From Acinetobacter corruptisaponis (lineage in GTDB: Bacteria > Pseudomonadota > Gammaproteobacteria > Pseudomonadales > Moraxellaceae): a stretch of DNA of 64,000 bases. Position numbers and translations under genes: made by a program. Location of the stretch: contig NZ_CP125669.1 in NCBI RefSeq assembly GCF_030053775.1, forward strand, positions 1,917,962 through 1,981,961, in the 5' to 3' direction. Shown piece by piece: positions 19,743-29,405 of this stretch. Under the pieces are notes generated by a model, which saw only the letters and a list, made by a program, of their open reading frames with translations, was not told the origin of the DNA and did not search any database. The first letter of the stretch is position 1, and every line of letters starts with the position of its first letter.

Positions 19743-21455
19743 ATGTCAGGATTACATACGTCTCCAAAATTTTCGGGGTTCATTCGGCGTTTAGTCGAAG
19801 AGGGGCATTTGCCTGCATCAAACATGCAGAATTCCATTGATGCGGCAAAAAAGGCCCAACAGGATATTGTGGCTCACCTGATTGAGCATCAGCGCCTCTC
19901 ACCACTCACAGTTGCAGAAAGTATTTCCCATGAATTCGGTGAACCTCTGTTCGACTTGGCTGTATATGATACAGCCTTATTACCTAAGGAACTAACTGAC
20001 AATAAGCTGATACAAAAACATCGGGTTGTACCTTTGGTGCAACGCGGCCAAATCCTATATGTTGCGACCAGCAACCCGACCAATATTGATTCATTAGATG
20101 CCATTCGTTTTAATACCAAGCTCAATATTGAACCGATTATTGTTGAACACAACAAACTTGAGAAACTGATTGAACAACAGTTTGGTGATAGTGGTAGTTT
20201 TGACTTCGGTGATAGTGAAGATTTTGACCTGGATGTGGATGTTGCTGAAGATTCGAATAAAAACGATGATGAGGCTCCTCAGGGAGATGAATCACCAATT
20301 GTAAAATATATCAACAAACTGCTGATTGATGCGATTCGGATGGGTGCATCCGACCTACATTTTGAACCGTATGAAAAAACATATCGAGTACGATACCGCG
20401 TGGATGGTGTATTACGACAGATTGCCACCCCCCCTTTACAAATGGCAAATCGTCTCGCATCCCGTTTAAAAGTCATGTCACAGATGGACATTTCTGAAAA
20501 ACGTATGCCACAGGATGGTCGTATTAAGCTAAAGCTATCCAAAACCAAGGCCATTGACTTCCGTGTCAACTCTTTACCGACCCTGTTTGGTGAAAAACTG
20601 GTACTACGTATTCTCGATCCATCCAGTGCGATGTTGGGAATTGAAGCACTTGGCTACGAAGATGAACAAAAAGCCCTATTCCTCGAGGCATTGGATAAAC
20701 CTCAAGGCATGTTGCTTATTACAGGTCCAACAGGCTCAGGTAAAACGGTCTCCCTATATACTGGTCTCAATATACTCAATACTGAAGACACCAATATTTC
20801 CACAGCAGAAGATCCTGTCGAGATTAACCTGGAAGGGATTAACCAGGTCAATGTTAATCCTAAAACGGGGCTAACTTTCTCTGCCGCACTAAAGGCATTC
20901 TTACGTCAAGATCCAGATGTGATCATGGTTGGGGAGATCCGTGACCTTGAAACTGCTGAAATTGCCATTAAAGCTGCTCAGACAGGTCATATGGTGATGT
21001 CAACCCTCCATACCAATAGCGCACCTGAAACCCTAACCCGTTTACGTAATATGGGTGTACCATCCTTTAATATCGCAACTTCAGTCAATCTGGTTATTGC
21101 ACAACGCTTGGCACGTCGTTTATGTGCTCAATGTAAGGAAGTTGTGGAAATTCCAAAACAGAGTCTGTTAGAACTCGGTTTTACTGAACAAGATCTCGCG
21201 GACCCAGAATTTAAGATATTTCAACCTGTAGGCTGTAGTGAATGCAGGGAAGGCTACAAGGGCCGTGTCGGTATTTATGAAGTCATGAAAGTGACGCCAG
21301 AAATATCTAAAATCATCATGGAAGATGGTAATGCCCTACAAATTGCAGCAGCCTCAGAAAAGGCAGGATTCAACAATTTACGTCGCTCAGGTTTGAAAAA
21401 AGTGATACAGGGGATTACATCCCTCCAGGAAGTCAACCGAGTCACCAGTGAATAA
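19743..21455 (+). CDS. pilB: Type IV pilus assembly ATPase PilB
   Basis: 570 residues from the ATG at 19743, which has AAGGCGG four bases before it; a longer frame from a TTG at 19725 lacks such a site. PilB powers pilus extension at the inner membrane. An N-terminal MshEN-type domain, then Walker A GPTGSGKT, an Asp box (TAEDPVEINL), Walker B (DPDVIMVGEIRD), a His box (GHMVMSTLHTN) and a tetracysteine zinc site (CAQCKE, GCSECREGY) are present. It is first in the pilB-pilC-pilD-coaE series. Uptake of DNA and twitching motility in this genus depend on the same machine. Confidence 0.97.
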   Translation: MSGLHTSPKFSGFIRRLVEEGHLPASNMQNSIDAAKKAQQDIVAHLIEHQRLSPLTVAESISHEFGEPLFDLAVYDTALLPKELTDNKLIQKHRVVPLVQRGQILYVATSNPTNIDSLDAIRFNTKLNIEPIIVEHNKLEKLIEQQFGDSGSFDFGDSEDFDLDVDVAEDSNKNDDEAPQGDESPIVKYINKLLIDAIRMGASDLHFEPYEKTYRVRYRVDGVLRQIATPPLQMANRLASRLKVMSQMDISEKRMPQDGRIKLKLSKTKAIDFRVNSLPTLFGEKLVLRILDPSSAMLGIEALGYEDEQKALFLEALDKPQGMLLITGPTGSGKTVSLYTGLNILNTEDTNISTAEDPVEINLEGINQVNVNPKTGLTFSAALKAFLRQDPDVIMVGEIRDLETAEIAIKAAQTGHMVMSTLHTNSAPETLTRLRNMGVPSFNIATSVNLVIAQRLARRLCAQCKEVVEIPKQSLLELGFTEQDLADPEFKIFQPVGCSECREGYKGRVGIYEVMKVTPEISKIIMEDGNALQIAAASEKAGFNNLRRSGLKKVIQGITSLQEVNRVTSE

Positions 21456-21478
21456 AATCAATAAAAAGGATTACAATC

Positions 21479-22711
21479 ATGGCAGCTAAAAAAGCGCAAA
21501 TGATGCCTACTTTTGCTTATGACGGAGTAGACCGTAAAGGGGCAAAAATTAAAGGAGAATTACCAGCTCGTAACATGGCTTTAGCTAAAGTCACCTTACG
21601 GAAACAAGGAATAACCATTAAAAACATTCGAGAAAAACGTAAAAATATTCTCGAGGGGCTAACAAAGAAAAAAGTTAACACACTGGATATTACGATATTC
21701 ACACGTCAATTAGCAACCATGATGAAAGCAGGTGTACCATTGGTTCAAGGCTTTGAAATTGTTGCTGATGGATTAGAAAATCCTGCTATGCGTGAAGTAG
21801 TATTAGGGATCAAAGGTGAGGTTGAGGGGGGAAATACTTTTGCTGGTGCACTCAAAAAGTATCCACAATATTTTGATAATCTTTTCTGCTCTTTGGTTGA
21901 GTCAGGTGAACAATCAGGTGCACTTGAAACGATGCTGGATCGTGTGGCAATTTATAAGGAGAAAAATGAGCTTCTTAAACAAAAAATTAAAAAAGCCATG
22001 AAATATCCGATCACTGTTATTATTGCAGCACTTATAGTCACAATTATTTTAATGGTTAAGGTAGTGCCAGTTTTTCAGGATCTATTTAGTTCTTTCGGCG
22101 CAGATTTGCCAGCGTTTACTAAAATGGTGGTAAATATGTCGAAGTGGATGCAAGCATATTGGTTTATTCTTATCATAGCCATCGGTGTCATTCTTACAGC
22201 TTTCCTTGAGGCAAAGAAACGAAGTAAAAAATTTAGAGATACTTTAGATAAAATGGCACTAAAAGCACCTATTTTTGGGGATCTAGTCTACAAGGCGATT
22301 ATCGCCCGTTATAGCCGCACCTTAGCGACCACATTTGCAGCAGGTGTTCCACTTATTGATGCATTGGAATCAACTGCTGGTGCTACCAACAATGTTATCT
22401 ATGAAGAAGCGGTAATGAAAATCCGTGAAGATGTTGCCACTGGTCAACAACTACAATTTGCGATGCGAGCATCCAACCGTTTCCCATCCATGGCCGTGCA
22501 GATGGTTGCAATTGGTGAAGAATCGGGTGCACTTGATGCAATGTTAGACAAAGTAGCAACTCATTACGAAAATGAAGTAGACAATGCTGTGGATGGCTTA
22601 ACCTCTATGATGGAACCACTGATAATGGCAGTTCTAGGCGTTTTAGTGGGAGGGTTAGTTATCGCCATGTATCTACCAATCTTCCAAATGGGCTCTATTG
22701 TTGGTAGTTAA
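21479..22711 (+). CDS. pilC: Type IV pilus inner-membrane platform protein PilC
   Basis: 410 residues. PilC sits in the inner membrane and couples the assembly ATPase to pilin insertion. Two GspF-type domains of about 120 residues are visible (FTRQLATMMKAGVPLVQGFEIV and YSRTLATTFAAGVPLIDALE), each with the ESGEQSGALETMLD-like motif. There are three membrane helices (PITVIIAALIVTIILMV, YWFILIIAIGVILTAFL and a C-terminal MAVLGVLVGGLVIAMYLPIF). It lies 23 bp after pilB. Confidence 0.97.
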   Translation: MAAKKAQMMPTFAYDGVDRKGAKIKGELPARNMALAKVTLRKQGITIKNIREKRKNILEGLTKKKVNTLDITIFTRQLATMMKAGVPLVQGFEIVADGLENPAMREVVLGIKGEVEGGNTFAGALKKYPQYFDNLFCSLVESGEQSGALETMLDRVAIYKEKNELLKQKIKKAMKYPITVIIAALIVTIILMVKVVPVFQDLFSSFGADLPAFTKMVVNMSKWMQAYWFILIIAIGVILTAFLEAKKRSKKFRDTLDKMALKAPIFGDLVYKAIIARYSRTLATTFAAGVPLIDALESTAGATNNVIYEEAVMKIREDVATGQQLQFAMRASNRFPSMAVQMVAIGEESGALDAMLDKVATHYENEVDNAVDGLTSMMEPLIMAVLGVLVGGLVIAMYLPIFQMGSIVGS

Positions 22712-22723
22712 TCTGGTGATTGA

Positions 22724-23584
22724 ATGCAAGAATTGATTTTTTATTTTATCGAAAACCGAGCTGCATTGTACCTAGCAGTTGGGCTTTTTAGTCTATGTAT
22801 TGGTAGTTTTCTCAATGTTGTTATTTTTCGTACGCCAAAAATGATGGAGCAAGAATGGCATCAGGAATGCCAAATGCTGCTTCATCCAGAGCAACCACTT
22901 ATTGATCAAAGTAAGTTAACACTAAGCCAACCTGCCTCAACCTGTCCTCAATGTAAATCCCCTATTCGCTGGTATCAGAATATACCTGTAATTAGTTGGA
23001 TCATACTTAGTGGTAAATGCGGTTCCTGCCAGAATCCAATTAGTATTCGCTATCCATTGATTGAACTTCTCACCATGGTTTGTTCATTAATCGTTGTAGC
23101 AGTATTTGGTGCAACCATTCAGATGCTCTTTGGTTTAGTCCTCACATGGGTATTGATCACACTCACTTTTATTGATTTCGATACACAATTGCTGCCAGAC
23201 CGCTTTACGCTTCCTTTGGCAGCACTAGGCTTAGGAATTAACAGTTTTGCAATTTATACAACTGCCACGTCAGCGATTTGGGGTTATTTGATTGGTTTCC
23301 TCTGCCTATGGGTCGTTTACTATCTTTTTAAATTGGTAACTGGTAAAGAAGGTATGGGATATGGTGACTTTAAGTTGCTTGCTGCCTTGGGTGCATGGAT
23401 GGGGCCTATGATGCTTCCGCTTATTGTCCTGCTTTCCTCAGTCGTGGGTGCGATTATTGGTATTATTCTCATGAAGATACGTGGTGAAAATCAGCCCTTT
23501 GCCTTTGGTCCCTATATTGCGATTGCAGGCTGGATCGCATTTTTATGGGGAGATCAAATTATGAAAGTCTATTTAGGTGGTTAA
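22724..23584 (+). CDS. pilD: Prepilin peptidase/N-methyltransferase PilD
   Basis: 286 residues. PilD cleaves the leader of type IV prepilins and type II pseudopilins and methylates the new N-terminal Phe. The cytoplasmic zinc-binding domain has two CxxC pairs (CPQCKSPIRWYQNIPVISW, CGSCQNPISIRYPLIE). The two catalytic Asp residues sit in TFIDFDTQLLPD and GYGDFKLLAALGAWMG. About eight membrane helices fill the rest. It starts 12 bp after pilC and its stop is one base before coaE. Confidence 0.97.
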   Translation: MQELIFYFIENRAALYLAVGLFSLCIGSFLNVVIFRTPKMMEQEWHQECQMLLHPEQPLIDQSKLTLSQPASTCPQCKSPIRWYQNIPVISWIILSGKCGSCQNPISIRYPLIELLTMVCSLIVVAVFGATIQMLFGLVLTWVLITLTFIDFDTQLLPDRFTLPLAALGLGINSFAIYTTATSAIWGYLIGFLCLWVVYYLFKLVTGKEGMGYGDFKLLAALGAWMGPMMLPLIVLLSSVVGAIIGIILMKIRGENQPFAFGPYIAIAGWIAFLWGDQIMKVYLGG

Positions 23585-23585
23585 T

Positions 23586-24191
23586 ATGCGTTTTATCTTG
23601 GGCATTACAGGCGGGATTGGCAGTGGTAAGTCAGCCGCCACGCAATGGTTTGAATCCCAAGGTATTCGCGTCATTGATGCTGATGTTGTGGCAAGGGAAA
23701 TTGTTGAACCAGGCCAGCCAACGCTACAGAAAATTCAACAGGTGTTTGGCGACTGGGTAGTATTAAAAGATGGTAATCTAGATCGTCGAGCACTACGTGA
23801 ACATATTTTTCAGTTCCCTGAAGCTCGTCAGAGCCTAGAACAGATTACTCATCCTGCTATTCGCCAATCCATCATCCAGCAGTTACACCAAGCAGAAAGC
23901 CCCTACGTGATTCTGGTTTCACCCCTGCTCTTTGAAACCAACCAACATGAACTGGTCCAACACACCTTGCTGATTGATGCAGACGAACAAACCCAGTTAC
24001 AACGTGCCAGCCAGCGTGATGGGCAAACTGAAGAACAAATACGAAAGATTATTGCAGCTCAAATGCCCCGTACTCAAAAACAACAGCTCGCCAATGATAT
24101 TGTGCTGAACGATGGACTACTTGAACATCTGCACAAACAACTCAAACCATTGCACCTAAACTATTTACAGCGGGCTGAGCAGATCGGCTAA
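23586..24191 (+). CDS. coaE: Dephospho-CoA kinase
   Basis: 201 residues from the ATG at 23586, right after the pilD stop codon; a GTG three codons earlier lies inside pilD. It adds the 3'-phosphate to dephospho-CoA, the last step of coenzyme A synthesis. The P-loop GGIGSGKS, VIDADVVAREIVEPG, the lid region ALREHIF and VSPLLFETN are characteristic. The pilD-coaE link is common in gammaproteobacteria. Its 3' end overlaps the convergent transporter gene by four bases. Confidence 0.96.
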   Translation: MRFILGITGGIGSGKSAATQWFESQGIRVIDADVVAREIVEPGQPTLQKIQQVFGDWVVLKDGNLDRRALREHIFQFPEARQSLEQITHPAIRQSIIQQLHQAESPYVILVSPLLFETNQHELVQHTLLIDADEQTQLQRASQRDGQTEEQIRKIIAAQMPRTQKQQLANDIVLNDGLLEHLHKQLKPLHLNYLQRAEQIG

Positions 24192-25099
24192 TCCTGTTTC
24201 TGTTGAGACAACTGGGCCGTTAATGCATCTTTACGGAACCAGCGCCATGGTTGTAACGCACCAATACCCATACCCACCAATCCACACATAATCGCTGGAC
24301 TCAAAGGTTCATTTAACAGCGGTACAGCAATGACAGCAGCAATAAATGGCGCCAAGGTCACAATGCTTCCCGTTTTAAATGCACCCAAACGTTCAATTGC
24401 AGCAACATAAGTCAGGGTTGCAATAATCACCACCAAAACACCATGAAATACCCCCTGTATCAGCAAATGGACAGGCTCTGCTTCCTGAAAATGTTTAGGA
24501 ATAAACAGGATATAGATCGGTAAATAAATCAGTGCTGACCAAATCGCCACACTTGCCATTGAATGCCAGGCTGATAATTTCCATTGTTTTAACAATACAG
24601 TGAAGATGCCCCACCAAACCGCACTCAGAAAAAAGAGAATATCGCCAAGGCCAAAAGCAGAAGCCTGCTCATGCAACATCAGGTAGCTCATCAGTGCCAG
24701 AGCACTCAACATAATGATGAGACTGAGCCAGGTATGTTTGTCAAAAGGCTGTTTAAACAATAAATAAGCAGCTACGGCAGTACACAGTGGAATACAACCA
24801 TTGAGAAAAATTGCGGCATGCGCTGCGGGTGCATGTAAAAAAGCAGTATAAACCGTTAGACAGTAGGCCAACCCACCAGTTAAGGCCAAAATAATTGGAC
24901 GGGGATGCCACAAGAATGCCAAATCTTTTTTATACACCAGCACAGGCATGAGAATGATAAAAGCAATCGCAAAACGCATTGCCACCAAGTCCCAGGCACT
25001 GACATGCCAGTGCAGATTTAAACGGGAGAGAATGGTAAAACCACCCCAGATGCACATGGTGATACAGACAAACAGATAGCCTTGCGTGCGAGCAGTCAT
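24188..25099 (-). CDS. DMT-superfamily (EamA) transporter
   Basis: 303 residues with ten predicted membrane helices in two EamA repeats, the drug/metabolite transporter fold. The N terminus (GYLFVCITMCIWGGFTILSRL) and the second-repeat start (GDILFFLSAVWWGIFTVLLKQWKL) are typical, as is the motif FLNGCIPLCTAVAAYLLF at the end of the third and fourth helices. The substrate cannot be read from the sequence; relatives export amino acids or other metabolites. The gene is alone, with 30 bp to rlmB upstream, so they may share a transcript. Confidence 0.85.
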   Translation of the reverse strand: MTARTQGYLFVCITMCIWGGFTILSRLNLHWHVSAWDLVAMRFAIAFIILMPVLVYKKDLAFLWHPRPIILALTGGLAYCLTVYTAFLHAPAAHAAIFLNGCIPLCTAVAAYLLFKQPFDKHTWLSLIIMLSALALMSYLMLHEQASAFGLGDILFFLSAVWWGIFTVLLKQWKLSAWHSMASVAIWSALIYLPIYILFIPKHFQEAEPVHLLIQGVFHGVLVVIIATLTYVAAIERLGAFKTGSIVTLAPFIAAVIAVPLLNEPLSPAIMCGLVGMGIGALQPWRWFRKDALTAQLSQQKQD

Positions 25100-25129
25100 T
25101 TTTAATTACATTGACGATAATTGTGTGAA

Positions 25130-25879
25130 TTATACAGCATTACGCTGACGGCATGCCTCATAAAGTGTCATCCCTGTCGCCACACTGACGTTTAAACTTT
25201 GTAAATCACCAGACATAGGGATATAAACGGTTTGGTCACATTGCGACTGGGTTATAGGTCTTAATCCTGTATCTTCCGCCCCCATCACAATCACCACTGG
25301 ACCGTTAAAATCACACTGTTGAATAGGCAATGCCTTTTCATCCAGCATTGTGCCAATCACACGGGTATGTGTTGTCTCTTTGAGATGTGCCAAAGTGCGA
25401 GCCAAATTGGTGACCTGAATAAACTTCACTTTCTCGGCCCCGCCCGCTGCAACTTTACGTGCTATCGGGGTTAAACTTGCTGAACGGTCACGCGGCACAA
25501 TCACGGCTTGCACCCCCATTGCCGCCGCAGTACGAATACAGGCTCCCAAATTATGCGGGTCCGTCACCTGGTCCAATGCCAACAATAAGGCATCAGGTGA
25601 TTGCTGCATCAACTGGTCCAGATCTTTTTCATTTAAGGTTGGATGTGGACGTACAGCCGCCACCACCCCCTGATGAAATGGCAGACCTGCCAGTTTTTCC
25701 AGACTGTCTCGGCTGGCTTTCTGTACGCTAATTCCAAAAGGTTCAGCCAACTGCAAAATCTTTTGCAAACGCTGGTCATCACGCCCTTTCAAGGTGAATA
25801 AGGTCAAGACTCGTTCAGGCTCCAACTCCAGCAATGACTCCACTGAATGAACGCCATAATAATATTCAGGTTTAGCCAT
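25130..25879 (-). CDS. rlmB: 23S rRNA (guanosine-2'-O-)-methyltransferase RlmB
   Basis: 249 residues. It methylates the 2'-OH of G2251 in the peptidyl-transferase region of 23S rRNA. An N-terminal RNA-binding domain (YYGVHSVESLLELEPERVLTL) precedes the SpoU/TrmH trefoil-knot domain with its three motifs: DPHNLGACIRTAAAMG, VIVMGAEDTGLRP and IPMSGDLQSLNVSVATG. The ribosome site is AAAGAGG before the ATG. Confidence 0.95.
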   Translation of the reverse strand: MAKPEYYYGVHSVESLLELEPERVLTLFTLKGRDDQRLQKILQLAEPFGISVQKASRDSLEKLAGLPFHQGVVAAVRPHPTLNEKDLDQLMQQSPDALLLALDQVTDPHNLGACIRTAAAMGVQAVIVPRDRSASLTPIARKVAAGGAEKVKFIQVTNLARTLAHLKETTHTRVIGTMLDEKALPIQQCDFNGPVVIVMGAEDTGLRPITQSQCDQTVYIPMSGDLQSLNVSVATGMTLYEACRQRNAV

Positions 25880-25929
25880 GAACGACCTCTTTAAGAAAGC
25901 GGAATATAAAAGGAGATTTCCTAAAAATA

Positions 25930-25955
25930 AAAATCCTGCAAAGTGACTTTACAGG
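25930..25955 (-). terminator. Second copy of the ppnP terminator
   Basis: On the minus strand, CCTGTAAAGT and ACTTTGCAGG pair and are followed by ATTTTTATTTTT. It closely resembles the hairpin 60 bp away at 25991-26023 and looks like a local duplication. Confidence 0.6.
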
Positions 25956-25990
25956 TAAGGAGCTGTTATAGCTCCGCAAGGGAACTTAAT

Positions 25991-26023
25991 AAAAAATCCT
26001 GCAAAATGACTTTTACAGGATTT
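25991..26023 (-). terminator. Rho-independent terminator of ppnP
   Basis: AAATCCTG and CAGGATTT arms with a partly paired centre are followed by a T-run on the minus strand, 40 bp after the ppnP stop. Confidence 0.75.
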
Positions 26024-26061
26024 CCATTAAATCTAGTGTACCCGATTTAGACAGGAATAGG

Positions 26062-26388
26062 TTAGCCTTCTAAATGGCAAACGTAATCAAGGACTTCATC
26101 CGTCTCAATGTCAAACTTGCTATTTCCAGGCACATAGAAAGACTGTCCCGCACGGAACAATTCACTTTCAGTGCTGTCAGCGATTTTAACCCGACATTCA
26201 CCCGAAATAATCTCCATACGCTCTGGCACATGGGTCGCAAAGGTTAAAGGCTGTTCAGTGGGTAAAATCACACCTAAAGTCTTTTTTGTACCGTCTTCAA
26301 ACTGTACTGTATGACTGATACATGCCCCACCAAAATACACATTCGATTTTTTGATGACCGTTACATGATCAAACTGCACTGAACTCAT
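26062..26388 (-). CDS. ppnP: Pyrimidine/purine nucleoside phosphorylase
   Basis: 108 residues, a single cupin barrel of the former DUF1255/YaiE family. E. coli PpnP splits many nucleosides with phosphate to give base and ribose 1-phosphate. The family core is plain: [46 protein letters not shown] and [13 protein letters not shown]. It stands alone and is divergent from recN, with two terminators downstream. Confidence 0.93.
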   Translation of the reverse strand: MSSVQFDHVTVIKKSNVYFGGACISHTVQFEDGTKKTLGVILPTEQPLTFATHVPERMEIISGECRVKIADSTESELFRAGQSFYVPGNSKFDIETDEVLDYVCHLEG

Positions 26389-26617
26389 GCGTACTCTCCA
26401 AATAATGCCGCATTTATATTAGATTATGCTGGACGTAGTTTAATTGTGCCATCGCAACTAATCAATCCATTTCCTTATGCAAAACTAGCAATTTTTATTC
26501 CCATATTTAGTGCCTGTTGATTTTATTTTTTTAATATTGCCAAGCGTAATTCACTCTTGTCGCTACGATAAAACTTCTTTATCTTTAAGCAAAATATTCT
26601 GTGCATTGGATGCATTT

Positions 26618-28279
26618 ATGCTCACCCATTTAACTTTAATTAATTTTGCACTTGCCGACCATCTGGCACTGGACATTGAACAGGGTTTCAATGTGCTGAC
26701 TGGTGAAACTGGCGCAGGCAAATCGTTATTGTTAGATGCACTCTCCGCATGTCTGGGGGAACGTACCGACACCAACTATGTACGCTATGGGGCGGATAAG
26801 GCCGATGTGACCGCTGTTTTTAGCTATAAACCCGATAGTGTAGAGGCTAAATGGTTGGCTGAGCATGAACTGGATGAGGATTCAGGTGAGATTCATTTAA
26901 GACGCGTGATTTTTGCCACTGGACGCAGCAAGGCGTGGATTAATGGCCGTCCAAGTAGCTTGGCTGAACTCAAGGAAATTGGACGTTTGTTGGTCCAGCT
27001 CTATAGCCAGCATAGCCAACAGCAGTTACTTGAACCGCCCTACCCGAAACACTGGCTCGACCGTTATAGCAACTTTGCCGCTCCCGCCGATACAGTACGT
27101 GATGCCTATGCGACATGGCAAAGAAATATTAGACAACATCAAACCGCATTAGAAGCTCAAACTACCCGAATTCAAAGAATACAATCCCTTGAATCACAGA
27201 TAGAAGAACTGGAAGATGTGATTCAAACCGATTATCGAGAGATTGAACAGGAATTTGACCGCCTTAGCCACCATGAACACATTATGCAGGACTGTGGTTA
27301 TGGCCTAAATGTGCTGGATGAGGCTGAGCAAAACATTACGCAGGAAATCGCTTCCATTATTCGTCGTTTCGAGTCGCATGCGGGTCGCAGCGAACAGCTT
27401 TCCAGTATCTACAATTCACTCTTAAATGCACAAAGTGAGATTGATGATGCCACCTCAAGCCTACGTCAGTTTATTGACCGTCAAAGCTTTGATCCTGAGC
27501 GCATGGAACAGCTCAATGCAACCCTGGAAATCTTTCACCGCCTTGCACGTAAATACCGTACCCAGCCTGAACTGCTCAAACAGGAATATGAAACCTGGCA
27601 GCAGGAACTGGAGCAGCTACATCAACTGGAAGATCCTGAAACCTTGGCGGAGCAGGTTGAAACCTCCTATCAGGAGTTTATGCAACAGGCACGGCATCTG
27701 GATAAAATCCGTCGTGAAGCTGCCATTCCATTGGCGAAACAACTGACTGAGCAAGTCAAACCACTGGCATTACCAGAAGCATATTTTGAGTTTAAGTTTG
27801 AACCTCTGGAAGCAGCCAATGCCGAGGGTCTAAGTTTTATTCAACTCTTATTCACGGCCAACAAGGGTATTCCACCACAACCGCTGGCCCGTGTTGCATC
27901 AGGCGGTGAACTGTCACGTATCGCCCTGGTGATGCAGGTCATGAATGCTGAAAAAACCGAATCTGAGGTGTTGGTATTTGACGAAATCGATGTCGGGATT
28001 AGTGGTGGTACGGCTGAAGTGGTGGGGCGTTTATTGGCTGACTTGGCACAGCACGTACAGTTGCTTTGTATCACCCATCAGGCCCAGGTTGCGGCACAGT
28101 CTGACCAGCATTTACTGGTGAAGAAACAACAGACCGACCCCGCCAGCAGCACCATCATTGAACTGGATGAAGAACAGCGTATTCTGGAGCTTGCCCGCAT
28201 GTCTGGTGGTGTTGAAATTAGCGAAACCACCTTGCAGCACGCCAGACAGTTACGTCAGCTCAAATTCCAGTCAGCCTAG
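26618..28279 (+). CDS. recN: DNA repair protein RecN
   Basis: 553 residues from the ATG at 26618; the open frame extends 36 codons upstream but that part has no recognisable family sequence. RecN is an SMC-like ATPase that acts on double-strand breaks. Walker A GETGAGKS is at residues 29-36, then a long coiled coil, the ABC signature ASGGELSRIALVMQV and Walker B (VLVFDEIDVGISGGTAEVVGR) near the end, and the switch ITHQAQVAAQSD. Divergent from ppnP. No LexA-like box is obvious upstream, which fits Acinetobacter's lack of a classical LexA. Confidence 0.96.
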   Translation: MLTHLTLINFALADHLALDIEQGFNVLTGETGAGKSLLLDALSACLGERTDTNYVRYGADKADVTAVFSYKPDSVEAKWLAEHELDEDSGEIHLRRVIFATGRSKAWINGRPSSLAELKEIGRLLVQLYSQHSQQQLLEPPYPKHWLDRYSNFAAPADTVRDAYATWQRNIRQHQTALEAQTTRIQRIQSLESQIEELEDVIQTDYREIEQEFDRLSHHEHIMQDCGYGLNVLDEAEQNITQEIASIIRRFESHAGRSEQLSSIYNSLLNAQSEIDDATSSLRQFIDRQSFDPERMEQLNATLEIFHRLARKYRTQPELLKQEYETWQQELEQLHQLEDPETLAEQVETSYQEFMQQARHLDKIRREAAIPLAKQLTEQVKPLALPEAYFEFKFEPLEAANAEGLSFIQLLFTANKGIPPQPLARVASGGELSRIALVMQVMNAEKTESEVLVFDEIDVGISGGTAEVVGRLLADLAQHVQLLCITHQAQVAAQSDQHLLVKKQQTDPASSTIIELDEEQRILELARMSGGVEISETTLQHARQLRQLKFQSA

Positions 28280-28414
28280 CTTATGCGACAAAATATCAGA
28301 AAATGATTGGCGAAATCCGATCAACTCTTGTATGTTGATAAAAACAACCTATTATTTAATCCCCCTAAATCCCCCTTTTTAAAGTGGGACTTGTTTTGAT
28401 GGAGAACCGCCTAG

Positions 28415-28969
28415 GTGACGAAACAATATTTAACTCACCGTTGTCTTATCGCTCCACCAGACATGGCAGATGACTTCTTTGCAAACACAGTCATTTATGT
28501 TGCTCGTCATGATGAGGATGGTGCTCAGGGCATCGTGATTAATCGCCCATCAAACCTACAGATCAGGGAACTTCTCAACGATTTGGAGATCGATGCAGAC
28601 AACGTACAGCCACATGCGGTTTTGCAGGGTGGCCCTTTACGTCCTGAAGCTGGCTTTGTGCTGCATACGGGCCAACCAACCTGGCACTCGTCGATTGCGG
28701 TTGGAGAGAATGTCTGTATCACCACCAGCAAGGATATTCTGGATGCGATTGCCCATAACGAAGGTGTGGGGCGTTACCAGATTGCGTTAGGCTATGCGAG
28801 CTGGAGCAAAAACCAGCTTGAGGAAGAAATTGCACGGGGTGACTGGCTAATCTGTGAATCCGACATGGACCTGATTTTCAACTTGCCTTATGACGACCGC
28901 TGGGATGCCGCCTATAAAAAAATTGGGGTAGACCGTATCTGGTTTGCTTCCGAGATTGGTCATGCCTGA
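28415..28969 (+). CDS. YqgE/AlgH family protein (DUF179)
   Basis: 184 residues, starting at a GTG. The family core is clear: [101 protein letters not shown]. The biochemical role is not settled; the Pseudomonas member is called AlgH. It is coupled by overlap to ruvX, a very common pairing in proteobacteria, where the two may share regulation. Confidence 0.93.
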   Translation: MTKQYLTHRCLIAPPDMADDFFANTVIYVARHDEDGAQGIVINRPSNLQIRELLNDLEIDADNVQPHAVLQGGPLRPEAGFVLHTGQPTWHSSIAVGENVCITTSKDILDAIAHNEGVGRYQIALGYASWSKNQLEEEIARGDWLICESDMDLIFNLPYDDRWDAAYKKIGVDRIWFASEIGHA

Positions 28970-29405
28970 TATGCAAGCGTCCCAATCCATCATGGCTTTT
29001 GATTTTGGTACCCAAAAAATGGGGATGGCAATTGGTCAATCCACTATTGAAAGTGCCACTCCCCTGCCATTATTTGCCATGAAAGATGGTATTCCTGACT
29101 GGAATCAATTGTTAAAACTGGTCAGAGAATGGCAACCAAATCTGTTTTTGGTGGGTTTGCCATTGAATATGGATGAAACTGAGTCTGAACTGTCAGCGCG
29201 TGCGCGTAAGTTTGCACGGCGTTTACGCCATCAGACCAATATTGAAACATGGATGGTGGATGAACGTCTCACCACCCGTGAAGCAAGGCAAGAACTCGAA
29301 TTTTATCAGGAACAAGGCCGAGCCAAACGTTTATCAGCGGATAGTTTTGCTGCTGCACTACTGATTCAAAGCTGGTATCGTGATCCTGCTGGGATTATAC
29401 CTTGA
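28962..29405 (+). CDS. ruvX: Holliday-junction resolvase-like protein RuvX (YqgF)
   Basis: 147 residues from the ATG at 28962, which overlaps the yqgE end by eight bases and has GAG seven bases upstream; the ATG at 28971 is the alternative. YqgF has an RNase H-like fold and is involved in 5' processing of 16S rRNA precursor. The acidic strand [16 protein letters not shown], the GLPLNMDET loop and [14 protein letters not shown] are the active-site motifs. It stops one base before the convergent HlyD-type gene ends. Confidence 0.93.
   Translation: MPDMQASQSIMAFDFGTQKMGMAIGQSTIESATPLPLFAMKDGIPDWNQLLKLVREWQPNLFLVGLPLNMDETESELSARARKFARRLRHQTNIETWMVDERLTTREARQELEFYQEQGRAKRLSADSFAAALLIQSWYRDPAGIIP

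Noticed and set aside
26510..26617. Longer recN frame beginning at 26510
   Set aside because: The extra 36 residues look random and RecN proteins begin directly with the LTHLTLINFALAD-type strand.
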